Source of the DNA: Natronospirillum operosum
GTDB lineage: Bacteria > Pseudomonadota > Gammaproteobacteria > Pseudomonadales > Natronospirillaceae
Direction: 5' to 3'
DNA: 64,000 nt
Assembly: GCF_004768465.1 (NCBI RefSeq)
Contig: NZ_SRMF01000001.1
Coordinates: forward strand, 1,279,893-1,343,892
Shown: piece after piece, positions 8,478 to 16,529 of the stretch
Numbering within the stretch: position 1 is the stretch's first letter
Layout: each line of letters opens with the position of its first letter
Translations under genes and position numbers: made by a program
Notes under the pieces: generated by a model
The model's input: the letters and a program-made list of their open reading frames with translations, nothing else
Told to the model about the DNA's origin: nothing
The model's database searches: none

Positions 8478-8510
8478 GCCTCCTGTCATTGTTTTGTCAA
8501 TACAGGAGGC
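8478..8510 (-). promoter_or_regulatory. Hairpin hiding the Shine-Dalgarno of the DUF2802 gene
   Basis: On the transcript, arms of nine bases (GCCTCCTGT and ACAGGAGGC) pair perfectly. Inside them ATTG pairs with CAAT around the loop ACAAAA, with a single unpaired G. The 3' arm contains the full AGGAGG that precedes the ATG at 8473. No T-run follows, so this is not a standard terminator. It lies between cheW (stop at 8559) and the DUF2802 gene. The structure is read directly; its regulatory role is inferred. Confidence 0.6.
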
Positions 8511-8558
8511 TCTGCAATTTACAGGCCAGGAGGGGATGTCGCAGATGGTGGGCGGAAA

Positions 8559-9041
8559 TCAGAGTTCAGCGATTTCCTGCCACTCGTCATCACTGAGCAG
8601 CTTGTCGAGATCCACCAGAATCAGCAACTGATCGTTCTTGTGGCAGACGCCCTGGATAAAACGCGAGGTGTCATCGTTGCCGACGTTCGGTGCGGTCTCT
8701 ATCTCGGACTGCTTGAGATAGACCACCTCGGCCACAGCATCAACCATGATGCCGATCACCTGGCCGTCGGACTCGATGATGACAATACGGGTATTGTCCG
8801 TGACCTCCTCTGACGGCAGACCGAAGCGGTCACGGGTATCAATCACCGTTACCACATTGCCGCGCAGATTGATGATGCCCAGCACATAGCCGGGCGCTCC
8901 CGGTACCGGCGCGATATCCGTGTAGCGCAACACCTCCTGCACCTGCATGACATTGATGCCATAGCTTTCATCAGCCAGTCGGAAAGTCACCCATTGCAGA
9001 ATGGGATCGTCTTCGGATGATTTCGTCGCCTGAATACTCAT
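8559..9041 (-). CDS. cheW: Chemotaxis coupling protein CheW
   Basis: A 160-residue single-domain CheW that should connect chemoreceptors to CheA in the polar array. The family signatures are present: LQWVTFRLADESYGINVMQV at the start, GAPGYVLGIINLRG in the middle and VDAVAEVVYL later. It lies 18 bases after parP and is the penultimate gene of the cheYZAB-parCP-cheW unit. Length is normal. Confidence 0.95.
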   Translation of the reverse strand: MSIQATKSSEDDPILQWVTFRLADESYGINVMQVQEVLRYTDIAPVPGAPGYVLGIINLRGNVVTVIDTRDRFGLPSEEVTDNTRIVIIESDGQVIGIMVDAVAEVVYLKQSEIETAPNVGNDDTSRFIQGVCHKNDQLLILVDLDKLLSDDEWQEIAEL

Positions 9042-9059
9042 AATTCGAATACCTGTCGT

Positions 9060-9956
9060 CTACCCTTTCTTTTTATCACTGAGCAGCACTTTTTCAAAGG
9101 CTTCCAGATCAATCAGGGCGCACATATGATCCACCACTGTACCCGCCAGCCAGGGACGGCGCGTCCGTTCGGACCGCCACTTGACCTCGTCCGGATTCAG
9201 CGTGATGGAACCCACCACTTCGTGACAGGCCAGTGCCCAGTCACAGCCGTGAATACCTACTGCGTACTTCAATCCGTCTGACGCCCCGGGGCGATAGCGC
9301 TCCGGCATCACCAGCCGCGCTGTTTCTATGACCCGGATATTGCGCCCTTCACCCAGCGGCAGCAGACCCAGAAACCAGTCCGGCTGACCAAACAGGGGAG
9401 TCAGCTCCCGTGCAATCGGCTGAATGGTGCCCAGCAATACCATGGGTACGGCCAGTGCCAGGCCATCGACCTTGAACAGGAGGCAGTCAAACCGCTGCTC
9501 GGCCCAGGCCGGCCGGCCATTCGACTGCCAGGCCAGCACTTCGCCGGCTTCAGCCAGTTGCGCCGCGGTCAGGGCAGCAGAACTATCAACGGTATCGGCT
9601 CCGGGCGGGGGTTCTTGAGGTGCGGGCTCTGGCTCCGGGGCTGGTTCGACTGCCGGCTCGGGCTCCGGCATCAGGTCGACTTCCGGCTCAGGCTCAGGCT
9701 CGGGTTCGGGTGCCAGGTCGACTTCCGGCTCAGGCTCGGGTTCGGGTGCCAGGTCGACTTCCGGCTCGGGCTCAGCCACGGGCGCGGCTGCAGGTTCTGC
9801 AGCGCTATCCCCGTCTGCCAGATCGGTCAGGGTCGCGGTATCTTCGTCCTGCGCGGTGGCATCTTCCAGCAATACGGCCAGATAGCTGTTCAGCGCATGT
9901 TTCGGCGGCGGCGGTAACACACGAGTATCACGCTGGCGGGACTGATTCATGGCCAT
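9060..9956 (-). CDS. parP: ParP-like CheW-domain protein with Pro-Glu repeat region
   Basis: The 298-residue product has an N-terminal disordered part dominated by proline/glutamate repeats ([10 protein letters not shown] units, residues about 60-120) and a C-terminal CheW-like domain (about 165-298). In Vibrio, ParP has this layout: its CheW-like AIF domain inserts into the array and binds CheA, and its N-terminal part binds the polar ATPase ParC. The gene lies directly after the ParA-type gene and before cheW, as in Vibrio. I take ATG at 9956 because GGAG precedes it by seven bases. Identity as ParP is inferred from architecture and order. Confidence 0.8.
   Translation of the reverse strand: MAMNQSRQRDTRVLPPPPKHALNSYLAVLLEDATAQDEDTATLTDLADGDSAAEPAAAPVAEPEPEVDLAPEPEPEPEVDLAPEPEPEPEPEVDLMPEPEPAVEPAPEPEPAPQEPPPGADTVDSSAALTAAQLAEAGEVLAWQSNGRPAWAEQRFDCLLFKVDGLALAVPMVLLGTIQPIARELTPLFGQPDWFLGLLPLGEGRNIRVIETARLVMPERYRPGASDGLKYAVGIHGCDWALACHEVVGSITLNPDEVKWRSERTRRPWLAGTVVDHMCALIDLEAFEKVLLSDKKKG
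9618..9782 (-). repeat. In-frame Pro-Glu tandem repeats inside parP
   Basis: Imperfect units of about 36-42 bases, each beginning GTCGACTTCCGGCTC on the plus strand (three recognisable starts), encode [12 protein letters not shown]-type blocks. The GTCGACTTCCGGCTC words are nearly identical, so the array is a likely site of length variation between strains. Confidence 0.7.
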
Positions 9957-9978
9957 CAAGTGCTCCAGTCACGTCGCA

Positions 9979-10761
9979 TCAGGCTTTCACCGGCTGCATC
10001 TGCAGCAGGCTCTTCAGCAGGGCCCGGTAGGCCTCGCACCCTCTGGAGGCAGAGTCGAATTGATTGATACCCACACCCTCACGGGATGCATCCCGCAGCC
10101 GTGTATCCACCGGAATGGCGGACACCCAGAGATCTTCTTCGTATTGCTGTCGCAACACCCGCAGGGCCTTGTGCGAAGCCTGGGTGCGGCGGTCAAACAT
10201 GGTGGGCACAATCAGGTACTGCAACGGTTTGTGGCGCGAACCGGCGACCATCTTGAGCGTGTGCATCATGCGCTCCAGGCCCTTCAGGGCCATGAACTCG
10301 GTCTGTACCGGCAGCACCAGTACCTGCGCTGCCGCGATGGCGTTGACCAGCAGCACACCCAGCAGTGGTGGTGTATCAATCACCACATAATCGAAGTCAT
10401 CCCACAACTGGGTGAGCGCACGCGACAGTACCAGCCCCATGCCACCCTGCTGGGAAATATTGCGTTCCAGTGTCGCCAGCGCAGAGGTCGCCGGCATCAG
10501 CTCCACACCCGGCATACCGGTATCTTGCAGCAACTGGCCAGGCAGATTGTCCGGTACCTTGCCCTGATGCATGAACAGGTCATAGACACTGTGCTCGATG
10601 GCATCGGGGTTCAATTTGAAATAACTGGTCAGACTGCCTTGCGGATCCATATCCACAATCAGCACACGCTTGCCCGATTCACCGAGCAGAGCGGCCAGGT
10701 TGACGACGGTCGTAGTCTTGCCGACCCCACCTTTCTGATTGGCTATTGCCCAAACGTGCAC
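9979..10761 (-). CDS. parC: ParA-type ATPase ParC (chemotaxis array polar positioning)
   Basis: A 260-residue MinD/ParA-family ATPase with the deviant Walker A motif QKGGVGKTT (residues 9-17), a Walker B region (VLIVDMDPQGS) and the family VVIDTPPLLG. Homologues encoded between cheB and the CheW-like ParP gene (ParC in Vibrio, called Soj/ParA in Pseudomonas) recruit chemotaxis arrays to the cell pole. It has no parB partner here, which supports a role in protein placement and not in DNA partition. It lies between cheB and parP, with short gaps to both. Confidence 0.88.
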   Translation of the reverse strand: MHVWAIANQKGGVGKTTTVVNLAALLGESGKRVLIVDMDPQGSLTSYFKLNPDAIEHSVYDLFMHQGKVPDNLPGQLLQDTGMPGVELMPATSALATLERNISQQGGMGLVLSRALTQLWDDFDYVVIDTPPLLGVLLVNAIAAAQVLVLPVQTEFMALKGLERMMHTLKMVAGSRHKPLQYLIVPTMFDRRTQASHKALRVLRQQYEEDLWVSAIPVDTRLRDASREGVGINQFDSASRGCEAYRALLKSLLQMQPVKA

Positions 10762-10779
10762 TGTACTGCCTCCTGATGC

Positions 10780-11820
10780 CTACAACGCCTTAAGCAAGAC
10801 CTGCGCCATGCTATCCAAGGGTATATCGGCATCGGACATGCCTTCTTTACGAATGGCTGCCGGCATTCCATCAATGACACAGCTGTCACTGCCCTGAGTC
10901 CACACCGGTGCCCCGACTTTCTTCAGCATCCGTGCGCCTTCCCGGCCATCCGCACCCATGCCGGTCATGACGATGGCCAGTACCCTGTTACCGTAGTATT
11001 TGGCCGCACTGCCAAAACTCAAGTCTACCGATGGCTTGTAGTTCAGACGGTCGTCCCCTGCCAGCACCTTTACCCGCTCGCGAGAGGACAGCATCATCTG
11101 CTGTCCGCCCGGCGCCAGCAGGGCCAGGCCCGGCTCCAGGGCCATATTGTTCTGTGCCTCGACAACACGAATCCGGCACTGCCGATTCAGGCGTTCGGCA
11201 AAGGGGCCGGTAAAGGCGGCCGGCATGTGCTGGATCAGCAGCAGTGGAATATCGAACCCGGCCGGCAATTGCGTCAGAAACTTCTGCAATGCTACCGGCC
11301 CCCCGGTGCTGGTACCCACCATGATCAGTTCCGGCCGTGGGCTCAGCCGCGGCTGCCGCGCCGGAGCCCGCTCAACCGGGGCCGTTCTTTCCGCTGTGGT
11401 GCCGCTCAGCGGCTGCCCCTTGCCACCCCGTTTGACCACAGCGATCAGCTTTTCGATCAGTTGCTGCTTCAGACGTTCGTTGGCGCTCAGGCTTTCACGA
11501 AACTTGGGCAGGTAATCTACCGCCCCCGCATCCAGGGCATCCAGGGTAACCCGGGCGCCGGATGTGGTCAGGGAGGAAAACATCAGTATCGGGGTGGGTT
11601 GGCGGGCCATGATTTCCCGCACCGCCGAGATGCCATCCATGATCGGCATCTCGTAATCCATGGTTATGACATCGGGTTTCAGCTTCAGAGCCTGCTCCAC
11701 CGCTTCCTTGCCGTGGCTGGCAGTACCTGCAACGCGCAATTCAGGGTGGCCCTTGAGCATGGAGACGATCTGCTGGCGAAAAAACGCCGAGTCGTCAACC
11801 ACCAGGACACTAATGGGCAT
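10780..11820 (-). CDS. cheB: Chemotaxis response regulator / glutamate methylesterase CheB
   Basis: CheB removes methyl groups from chemoreceptors during adaptation. The receiver domain (residues 1-120) has VVDDSAFFR and the acceptor aspartate in TMDYEMPIMDG. The C-terminal methylesterase has GTSTGGP (serine), QHMPAAFTG (histidine) and GMGADG (aspartate). ATG at 11820 has AGAGAG six bases upstream and is preferred over the in-frame ATG at 11826. The matching methyltransferase cheR is not in the window, and motCD, which follow cheB in many Pseudomonas, are absent. Confidence 0.95.
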   Translation of the reverse strand: MPISVLVVDDSAFFRQQIVSMLKGHPELRVAGTASHGKEAVEQALKLKPDVITMDYEMPIMDGISAVREIMARQPTPILMFSSLTTSGARVTLDALDAGAVDYLPKFRESLSANERLKQQLIEKLIAVVKRGGKGQPLSGTTAERTAPVERAPARQPRLSPRPELIMVGTSTGGPVALQKFLTQLPAGFDIPLLLIQHMPAAFTGPFAERLNRQCRIRVVEAQNNMALEPGLALLAPGGQQMMLSSRERVKVLAGDDRLNYKPSVDLSFGSAAKYYGNRVLAIVMTGMGADGREGARMLKKVGAPVWTQGSDSCVIDGMPAAIRKEGMSDADIPLDSMAQVLLKAL

Positions 11821-11862
11821 AGTCATCTCTCTTGACAGTCGCCGACCCGCTTCCAGCCGAGG

Positions 11863-14397
11863 TCAGGCGTATTCCTTCAACATGCTGGGAACATCCAGAA
11901 TCAGGGCTATGCGCCCGTCTCCGGTAATGGTAGCACCCGCCATGCCGGCGGTGCCAATCAATGTCTTGCCCAGCGGCTTGATGACCACTTCTTCCTGGCC
12001 GACCAGTTGATCAACCACAAAACCGACTTTCTGCGTCCCCACCGAGACCACGACCACGTGTCCGCTCTCTTCACCGTGCGTGACCGCGCCCTTGATCAGC
12101 CAGCGCTTGAGGTAGAACAGGGGCAGCGGCTTGCCGCGCACGATCACCACTTCCTTGTTGTCCACAACATTGGTCTTGGTCAGGTCCAGATGAAAGATTT
12201 CATCCACATTGACCAGCGGCAGCGCAAAGGCCTGTTCCCCCAGGGTCACCATCAGGGTCGGCATGATCGCCAGCGTCAGCGGCACCTTGATCCTGATGGT
12301 GGTGCCTTCACCCACCTTGGAATCGATATCGATAAAGCCATTGAGCTGGGATATCTTGGTTTTCACCACATCCATGCCCACGCCACGCCCTGAGACATCG
12401 GAAATCTCGGTCTTGGTGGAAAAACCGGGAGCAAAGATAAGATTGAAGGCATCCTTGTCACTCAGGCGATCCGCGCTGTCCTGGTCCATGACACCCCGCT
12501 CAACCGCCAGCGTCTTGAGCTTGCCGGCATCCATACCGCCGCCGTCATCGCGAATCGACAGCATGATGTGATCGCCTTCCTGCTCGGCGGACAACACCAC
12601 CTTGCCGGTACGCGGCTTGCCCTGCTGCTCGCGCACATCGGGCAGCTCTATGCCGTGATCCACAGAATTACGCACCAGATGCACCAGCGGATCAGCCAGG
12701 GCCTCGACCAGATTCTTGTCGAGATCAGTATCCTCGCCCACCAGCTCCAGATTGATTTCCTTTTTCAGGCTGCGCGCCAGATCTCGTACCACCCGCGGGA
12801 AACGACCAAACACCTTCTTGATGGGTTGCATGCGGGTCTTCATGACGGAGTTCTGCAGATCAGTCGTCACCACATCCAGATTGGATACCGCCTTGGTGGT
12901 TTCATCATCATCACCGGCCTCACTGAGCCGCACCAGGCGATTGCGCACCAGTACCAGCTCGCCGACCATATTCATGATGTCATCCAGGCGCTTGGTATCC
13001 ACCCGTACCGTGGTGTCCTGCTGAATGGGGGCTTTCTCCGGGGTGCCGCCGCCCTTGGGCGCTGCGGCGGGAGCGGGTTTGGCGGCGGCAGGGGGCGCTG
13101 TCGCCGCCGGTTCGGCAGGCTTCTGTGCCTTGCTGTCCGCTTTGGCGGTGCTCTTCTCCGCTGGGGCCGGGGTCTTCTTCTCGACCTTGTCTGCCTCGGG
13201 GGCTGCAGCGTCCGCCTTCGCGGCCACATCGTCGCGCTCTGCCCGATGTTCTTCCGCCGCCTGGGTGACCTGACGGATGGTGTCCTGATCATACTTGTCG
13301 GAGACGGCGCTATCGAACTTGCCCGAACCGTGCAGCTTGTCGAGCAGGGCTTCGAACTCGTCGTCGGTTATTTCGTCGTCATCGCCGGCCTTGCTGGCCT
13401 GCTCTGATGAGGCGGCCTTTTTGGATTTGTTGGGTTTGGGCTTCTCGGGCGCCGGTGTAGCCTCGTCCTCAAGACTGGCGGCAGCCTCGCCGGCCAGTGT
13501 CTTGGCCGGGTCAAAGCGGCCCTCGCCATGCAATTGGTCCAGCAGTTTTTCGAACTCCTCTTCGGAGATCTCCTCATCGCTGGCGCCGCTACCGCTGTCG
13601 CTGTCACCACCACCGCTGTCGCTGTCACCACCACCGCTGTCGCTGTCACCACCACCGCTGTCGGCACTGTCAGAAGCAGCCGGCGCAGACTTGGTGGCCT
13701 TGCTGCCTTTCTTCTCCTGTTTGCCGGACTCCAGCGCATCCAGCAGTTGTTCGAATTCGTCGTCGGTAATATCTTCGCCCGGCTCCCCTGGCTCTGAACC
13801 TTCGTTCATGGTCGGTTCGTTGCCGGCGGACAGGTCCTCGTCATCATGCGTGCTGTCGGCAGTGTCTTCTTCGCTCTCGGCAGTGTCTTCTTCGCTCTCG
13901 GCAGTGTCTTCTTCGCTCTCGGCAGTGTCTTCTTCGCTCTCGGCAGTCTCGTCCCCACTGTCGGCAGTATCATCTGCAGCCGTCGGTTCCGCCGCAGACA
14001 CTTCATCTTCGGCCAGTGTCAGGCGTTCCAGGGCGGCCAGCAGTTCAGGGGTGGCAGGTTCCGGTTCCTGTCCCTGGCGCACCTGATCAAACATGGTATT
14101 CACGGTATCCAGGGCGTTGAGCATGGTATCCATCAGCTCGGAAGTAACGGCCCGGTCCTGCTTGCGCAGCATGTCGAACACGTTCTCGGCTATATGACAA
14201 CAGTCCACCAGCGCATTGAGCTGCAGAAAGCCGGCACCCCCCTTGATGGTATGAAAGCCACGGAAGATGGCGTTCAGCAGGTCCAGATCGTCCGGCCGCT
14301 GCTCCAGTTCCACCAACTGGCCAGACAGGGCCTCGAGAATCTCCCCTGCTTCAACCAGAAAGTCCTGGAGGATTTCGTCATCTGTATCAAGGCTCAT
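11863..14397 (-). CDS. cheA: Chemotaxis histidine kinase CheA with long acidic linker
   Basis: CheA phosphorylates CheY and CheB. The 844-residue product has a P1 domain with the phosphorylated histidine in FHTIKGGAGF (near residue 49). A very long low-complexity linker (about 110-455) follows. Then come P3 (DDIMNMVGELVLVRNRL), the P4 ATPase (LVRNSVDHGIE, and DDGGGMDAGKL, GRGVGMDVV) and a P5 CheW-like end. I see no folded P2 domain in the linker. Instead it holds seven-residue acidic repeats and three copies of an EFExLLD(x)LHG peptide, at residues about 209-225, 273-295 and 342-362. The linker is much longer than in E. coli CheA. Confidence 0.93.
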   Translation of the reverse strand: MSLDTDDEILQDFLVEAGEILEALSGQLVELEQRPDDLDLLNAIFRGFHTIKGGAGFLQLNALVDCCHIAENVFDMLRKQDRAVTSELMDTMLNALDTVNTMFDQVRQGQEPEPATPELLAALERLTLAEDEVSAAEPTAADDTADSGDETAESEEDTAESEEDTAESEEDTAESEEDTADSTHDDEDLSAGNEPTMNEGSEPGEPGEDITDDEFEQLLDALESGKQEKKGSKATKSAPAASDSADSGGGDSDSGGGDSDSGGGDSDSGSGASDEEISEEEFEKLLDQLHGEGRFDPAKTLAGEAAASLEDEATPAPEKPKPNKSKKAASSEQASKAGDDDEITDDEFEALLDKLHGSGKFDSAVSDKYDQDTIRQVTQAAEEHRAERDDVAAKADAAAPEADKVEKKTPAPAEKSTAKADSKAQKPAEPAATAPPAAAKPAPAAAPKGGGTPEKAPIQQDTTVRVDTKRLDDIMNMVGELVLVRNRLVRLSEAGDDDETTKAVSNLDVVTTDLQNSVMKTRMQPIKKVFGRFPRVVRDLARSLKKEINLELVGEDTDLDKNLVEALADPLVHLVRNSVDHGIELPDVREQQGKPRTGKVVLSAEQEGDHIMLSIRDDGGGMDAGKLKTLAVERGVMDQDSADRLSDKDAFNLIFAPGFSTKTEISDVSGRGVGMDVVKTKISQLNGFIDIDSKVGEGTTIRIKVPLTLAIMPTLMVTLGEQAFALPLVNVDEIFHLDLTKTNVVDNKEVVIVRGKPLPLFYLKRWLIKGAVTHGEESGHVVVVSVGTQKVGFVVDQLVGQEEVVIKPLGKTLIGTAGMAGATITGDGRIALILDVPSMLKEYA
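13591..13653 (-). repeat. Three 21-base units in cheA (Gly-Asp-Ser repeat)
   Basis: Three perfect 21-base units (starting ACCGCTGTCGCTGTCACC on the plus strand) encode a seven-residue GGDSDSG-type repeat in the CheA linker. The unit length keeps the frame, so copy number can change without breaking the gene. Confidence 0.85.
13856..13939 (-). repeat. Four 21-base units in cheA (Thr-Ala-Glu-Ser-Glu-Glu-Asp repeat)
   Basis: Four perfect copies of a 21-base unit (TCGGCAGTGTCTTCTTCGCT on the plus strand plus one base) encode the seven-residue repeat TAESEED; partial copies flank them. The array is in frame and acidic. Confidence 0.9.
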
Positions 14398-14408
14398 ACC
14401 GCGGCTCC

Positions 14409-15245
14409 CTAAAAACCGAGACTGGACAGCAGGTCATCGACCTCGTCCTGGCTGGACACCACATCGTCGGTTTTCTTGATGCTGGGGCCGTACCCCTGGT
14501 GATTGTCATCAACCGACGATTCATTTTCCTTGTTGTTGTCTTCCGTCGCTGCCTGGTCTGCATTCTGGGCTTCAGCCCGACGCTCCATTTCGGCAGCCAG
14601 GCCGGCGACGCCCTCTACCTTGGCGGCCATGCGCATCAGGTCCACCAGGCTGTATTCCACATCCCGGACCAGGCCAGTCACACGTTGAATCAACTGGCCG
14701 GTCAGATCCTGATAATCCTGTGCCAGCAGGATGTCGGACAGGTGTCCATACAGGGCACCGGAATCACCGGCCACGCGCCCCAGGAACTCATCCATCTGCC
14801 AGTACAGGGTGCGGAATTCCTCCGGCGACATGTCCCGATCCACCAGCCGCTTCCATTCACCCCTGAGGGCATCGGCGGTAGACCCCATGTCGCTGGCCAG
14901 CGGCATGCACTCATCGACCTTGTCCATGGTGCGGTTGGCGGCGTCTTCGGTCATCTTGATCACGTGATCAAGACGATCTGTGGCATCCGTCATTTCCGAG
15001 AGGGTGTCTATTTCGCCCTCGCTACTGGTGCCATCAACATGAAAATTGGTGATGGCACTGTGCAACGCCCGGGTCAGTCGGCCCACCTCGTGGTACAGCG
15101 TCTGCTCCCGCGCGTCCTGAATTTCCTGTATCAGTCTGACCGCGTGGTAAAAGTCCCCGTCCTCGACACTGGCCTGGAGTTCATGCGCTTTGTCCTTGAG
15201 CAACTCCTCAAATTCGGGCTTTAATCCTGAACTGCTTGCGGTCAT
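14409..15245 (-). CDS. cheZ: CheY-phosphate phosphatase CheZ
   Basis: CheZ ends the chemotaxis signal by dephosphorylating CheY. The 278-residue, mainly helical product contains AQDYQDLTGQLIQRV near residue 180, with the catalytic aspartate and glutamine of the family. It ends in the peptide SQDEVDDLLSSLGF, which binds CheY. A polar low-complexity stretch with NNKENES precedes the tail. It is encoded between cheY and cheA with short gaps. Confidence 0.95.
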   Translation of the reverse strand: MTASSSGLKPEFEELLKDKAHELQASVEDGDFYHAVRLIQEIQDAREQTLYHEVGRLTRALHSAITNFHVDGTSSEGEIDTLSEMTDATDRLDHVIKMTEDAANRTMDKVDECMPLASDMGSTADALRGEWKRLVDRDMSPEEFRTLYWQMDEFLGRVAGDSGALYGHLSDILLAQDYQDLTGQLIQRVTGLVRDVEYSLVDLMRMAAKVEGVAGLAAEMERRAEAQNADQAATEDNNKENESSVDDNHQGYGPSIKKTDDVVSSQDEVDDLLSSLGF

Positions 15246-15263
15246 AAGGACTCCATGTCAGCA

Positions 15264-15656
15264 CTACTTGCTGGCGTCTACGCGCTCGAAGATCTTTTCG
15301 ATCTTTTCTTTCAGCGCAGCTGCAGTAAAGGGTTTGACGACATATCCATTCACACCGGCCTGCGCCGCCGCCACGATCTGGTCCCTTTTTGCTTCCGCCG
15401 TAACCATCAGCACCGGCAGGGTCTTCAGGCGATCATCGGAGCGCACCTTCTGCAACAACTCAATACCGCTCATGCCCGGCATGTTCCAGTCCGTTACCAG
15501 GAAGTCATAGTCCCCCGTCTGCAACATCGGCCAGGCCGTGGTCCCGTCATCCGCTTCATGCGTGTTCGTGAACCCGAGGTCCCGCAACAGATTCTTGACG
15601 ATCCGCCGCATGGTGGAGAAATCATCCACAACGAGGATTTTCATGTTTTTATCCAA
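15264..15656 (-). CDS. cheY: Chemotaxis response regulator CheY
   Basis: CheY carries the signal from CheA to the FliM switch. The receiver domain is complete: [10 protein letters not shown] at the start, the acceptor aspartate in [15 protein letters not shown] and YVVKPFTA with the conserved lysine. I place the start at the TTG at 15656 because GGAGG lies five bases upstream and the resulting LDKNMKIL start resembles Vibrio CheY. The ATG at 15644 has its nearest ribosome site 17 bases away. It is the first gene after the sigma-28 promoter at 15684. Confidence 0.93.
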   Translation of the reverse strand: MDKNMKILVVDDFSTMRRIVKNLLRDLGFTNTHEADDGTTAWPMLQTGDYDFLVTDWNMPGMSGIELLQKVRSDDRLKTLPVLMVTAEAKRDQIVAAAQAGVNGYVVKPFTAAALKEKIEKIFERVDASK

Positions 15657-15683
15657 AGCAACCTCCAAAAGCGCTTTAACGGT

Positions 15684-15709
15684 TTATCGGCACCTGTCCG
15701 ATAACTTGA
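15684..15709 (-). promoter_or_regulatory. Sigma-28 (FliA) promoter of the chemotaxis operon
   Basis: On the minus strand TCAAG (15705-15709) and GCCGATAA (15684-15691) are spaced as in the Pseudomonas FliA consensus TCAAGT-N12-GCCGATA. Transcription would begin near 15677, about 20 bases before the cheY start. TTATCGG and CCGATAA also form a perfect seven-base inverted repeat around the spacer. Confidence 0.82.
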
Positions 15710-15776
15710 AAGGATTCCGGCATTATAGCGCACGCGACACCCTGCGGAGCAAGGAACTTAGGGCGGGGAGACAAGA

Positions 15777-16523
15777 TTACTGGTCGTTTTCCCGCCAGTC
15801 GCGCAGACGAGAGCGCAGACGATGCGCCGCCTGGGAGTGAATCTGACTGACACGGGACTCACTGACGCCGAGGATGACACCAATTTCCTTCAGATTCAGT
15901 TCTTCGTCATAGTAGAGGGACAATATCAACTGCTCGCGCTCCGGCAGTGTCTTGATGGCTTCGGCCAGTGCCACCTGCATGCTTTGCGCTTCGTTCTGGC
16001 GATAGGGGCCGCTGTCGATGGACGGCCACTTCTGCTCGCCCTCCGACTGCGGCTGGCTTTCAAGCATTTCCTCGAAACTGAACAGACGGGCGCTCTGGGT
16101 ATCCTTCAGCAGGCCATAGAATTCATCCAGGCTGATGTCCATTTCATTGGCCACTTCCTGATCCTGCGCATCGCGCCCGGTACGGGCCTCGACAGCATGA
16201 ATGGCTTCCGACACCCGCCGACTGTTGCGATGCACGCTGCGCGGCACCCAGTCACCCTTGCGCACCTCATCCAGCATGGAGCCGCGAATGCGGATGCCGG
16301 CATAGGTTTCGAAGGTTGCGCCCTTGCTGCGATCATAGTTGCGGGCCGCTTCCAGCAGACCGATCATGCCGGCCTGAATCAGGTCATCCACCTGTACGCT
16401 GTCGGGCAAACGCCCCATCAGATGATGGGCAATACGCTTGACCAGCACCGCATGGGTGTTGACCAGCTCATCCATCTGATTTTTGTTCTGCGACTCATAC
16501 ATGTATGGCTGCACCCGTAACAT
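15777..16523 (-). CDS. fliA: Flagellar sigma factor FliA (sigma-28)
   Basis: FliA directs transcription of late flagellar and chemotaxis genes. The 248-residue protein has region 2 (VKRIAHHLMGRLPDSVQVDDLIQAGMIG split across residues 28-55), GATFETYAGIRIRGSMLDEVR, region 3, and a region 4 helix-turn-helix (LNLKEIGVILGVSESRVSQIHSQA). A GAGG lies nine bases before the ATG at 16523. It follows fleN in the same unit. Its likely target just downstream is the cheY promoter. The anti-sigma factor flgM is not in the window. Confidence 0.95.
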   Translation of the reverse strand: MLRVQPYMYESQNKNQMDELVNTHAVLVKRIAHHLMGRLPDSVQVDDLIQAGMIGLLEAARNYDRSKGATFETYAGIRIRGSMLDEVRKGDWVPRSVHRNSRRVSEAIHAVEARTGRDAQDQEVANEMDISLDEFYGLLKDTQSARLFSFEEMLESQPQSEGEQKWPSIDSGPYRQNEAQSMQVALAEAIKTLPEREQLILSLYYDEELNLKEIGVILGVSESRVSQIHSQAAHRLRSRLRDWRENDQ

Positions 16524-16529
16524 GGTCGA

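Noticed and set aside
9979-10761. Chromosome or plasmid partition ParA
   Set aside because: No parB or parS-like repeats next to it; gene order is that of chemotaxis array positioning.
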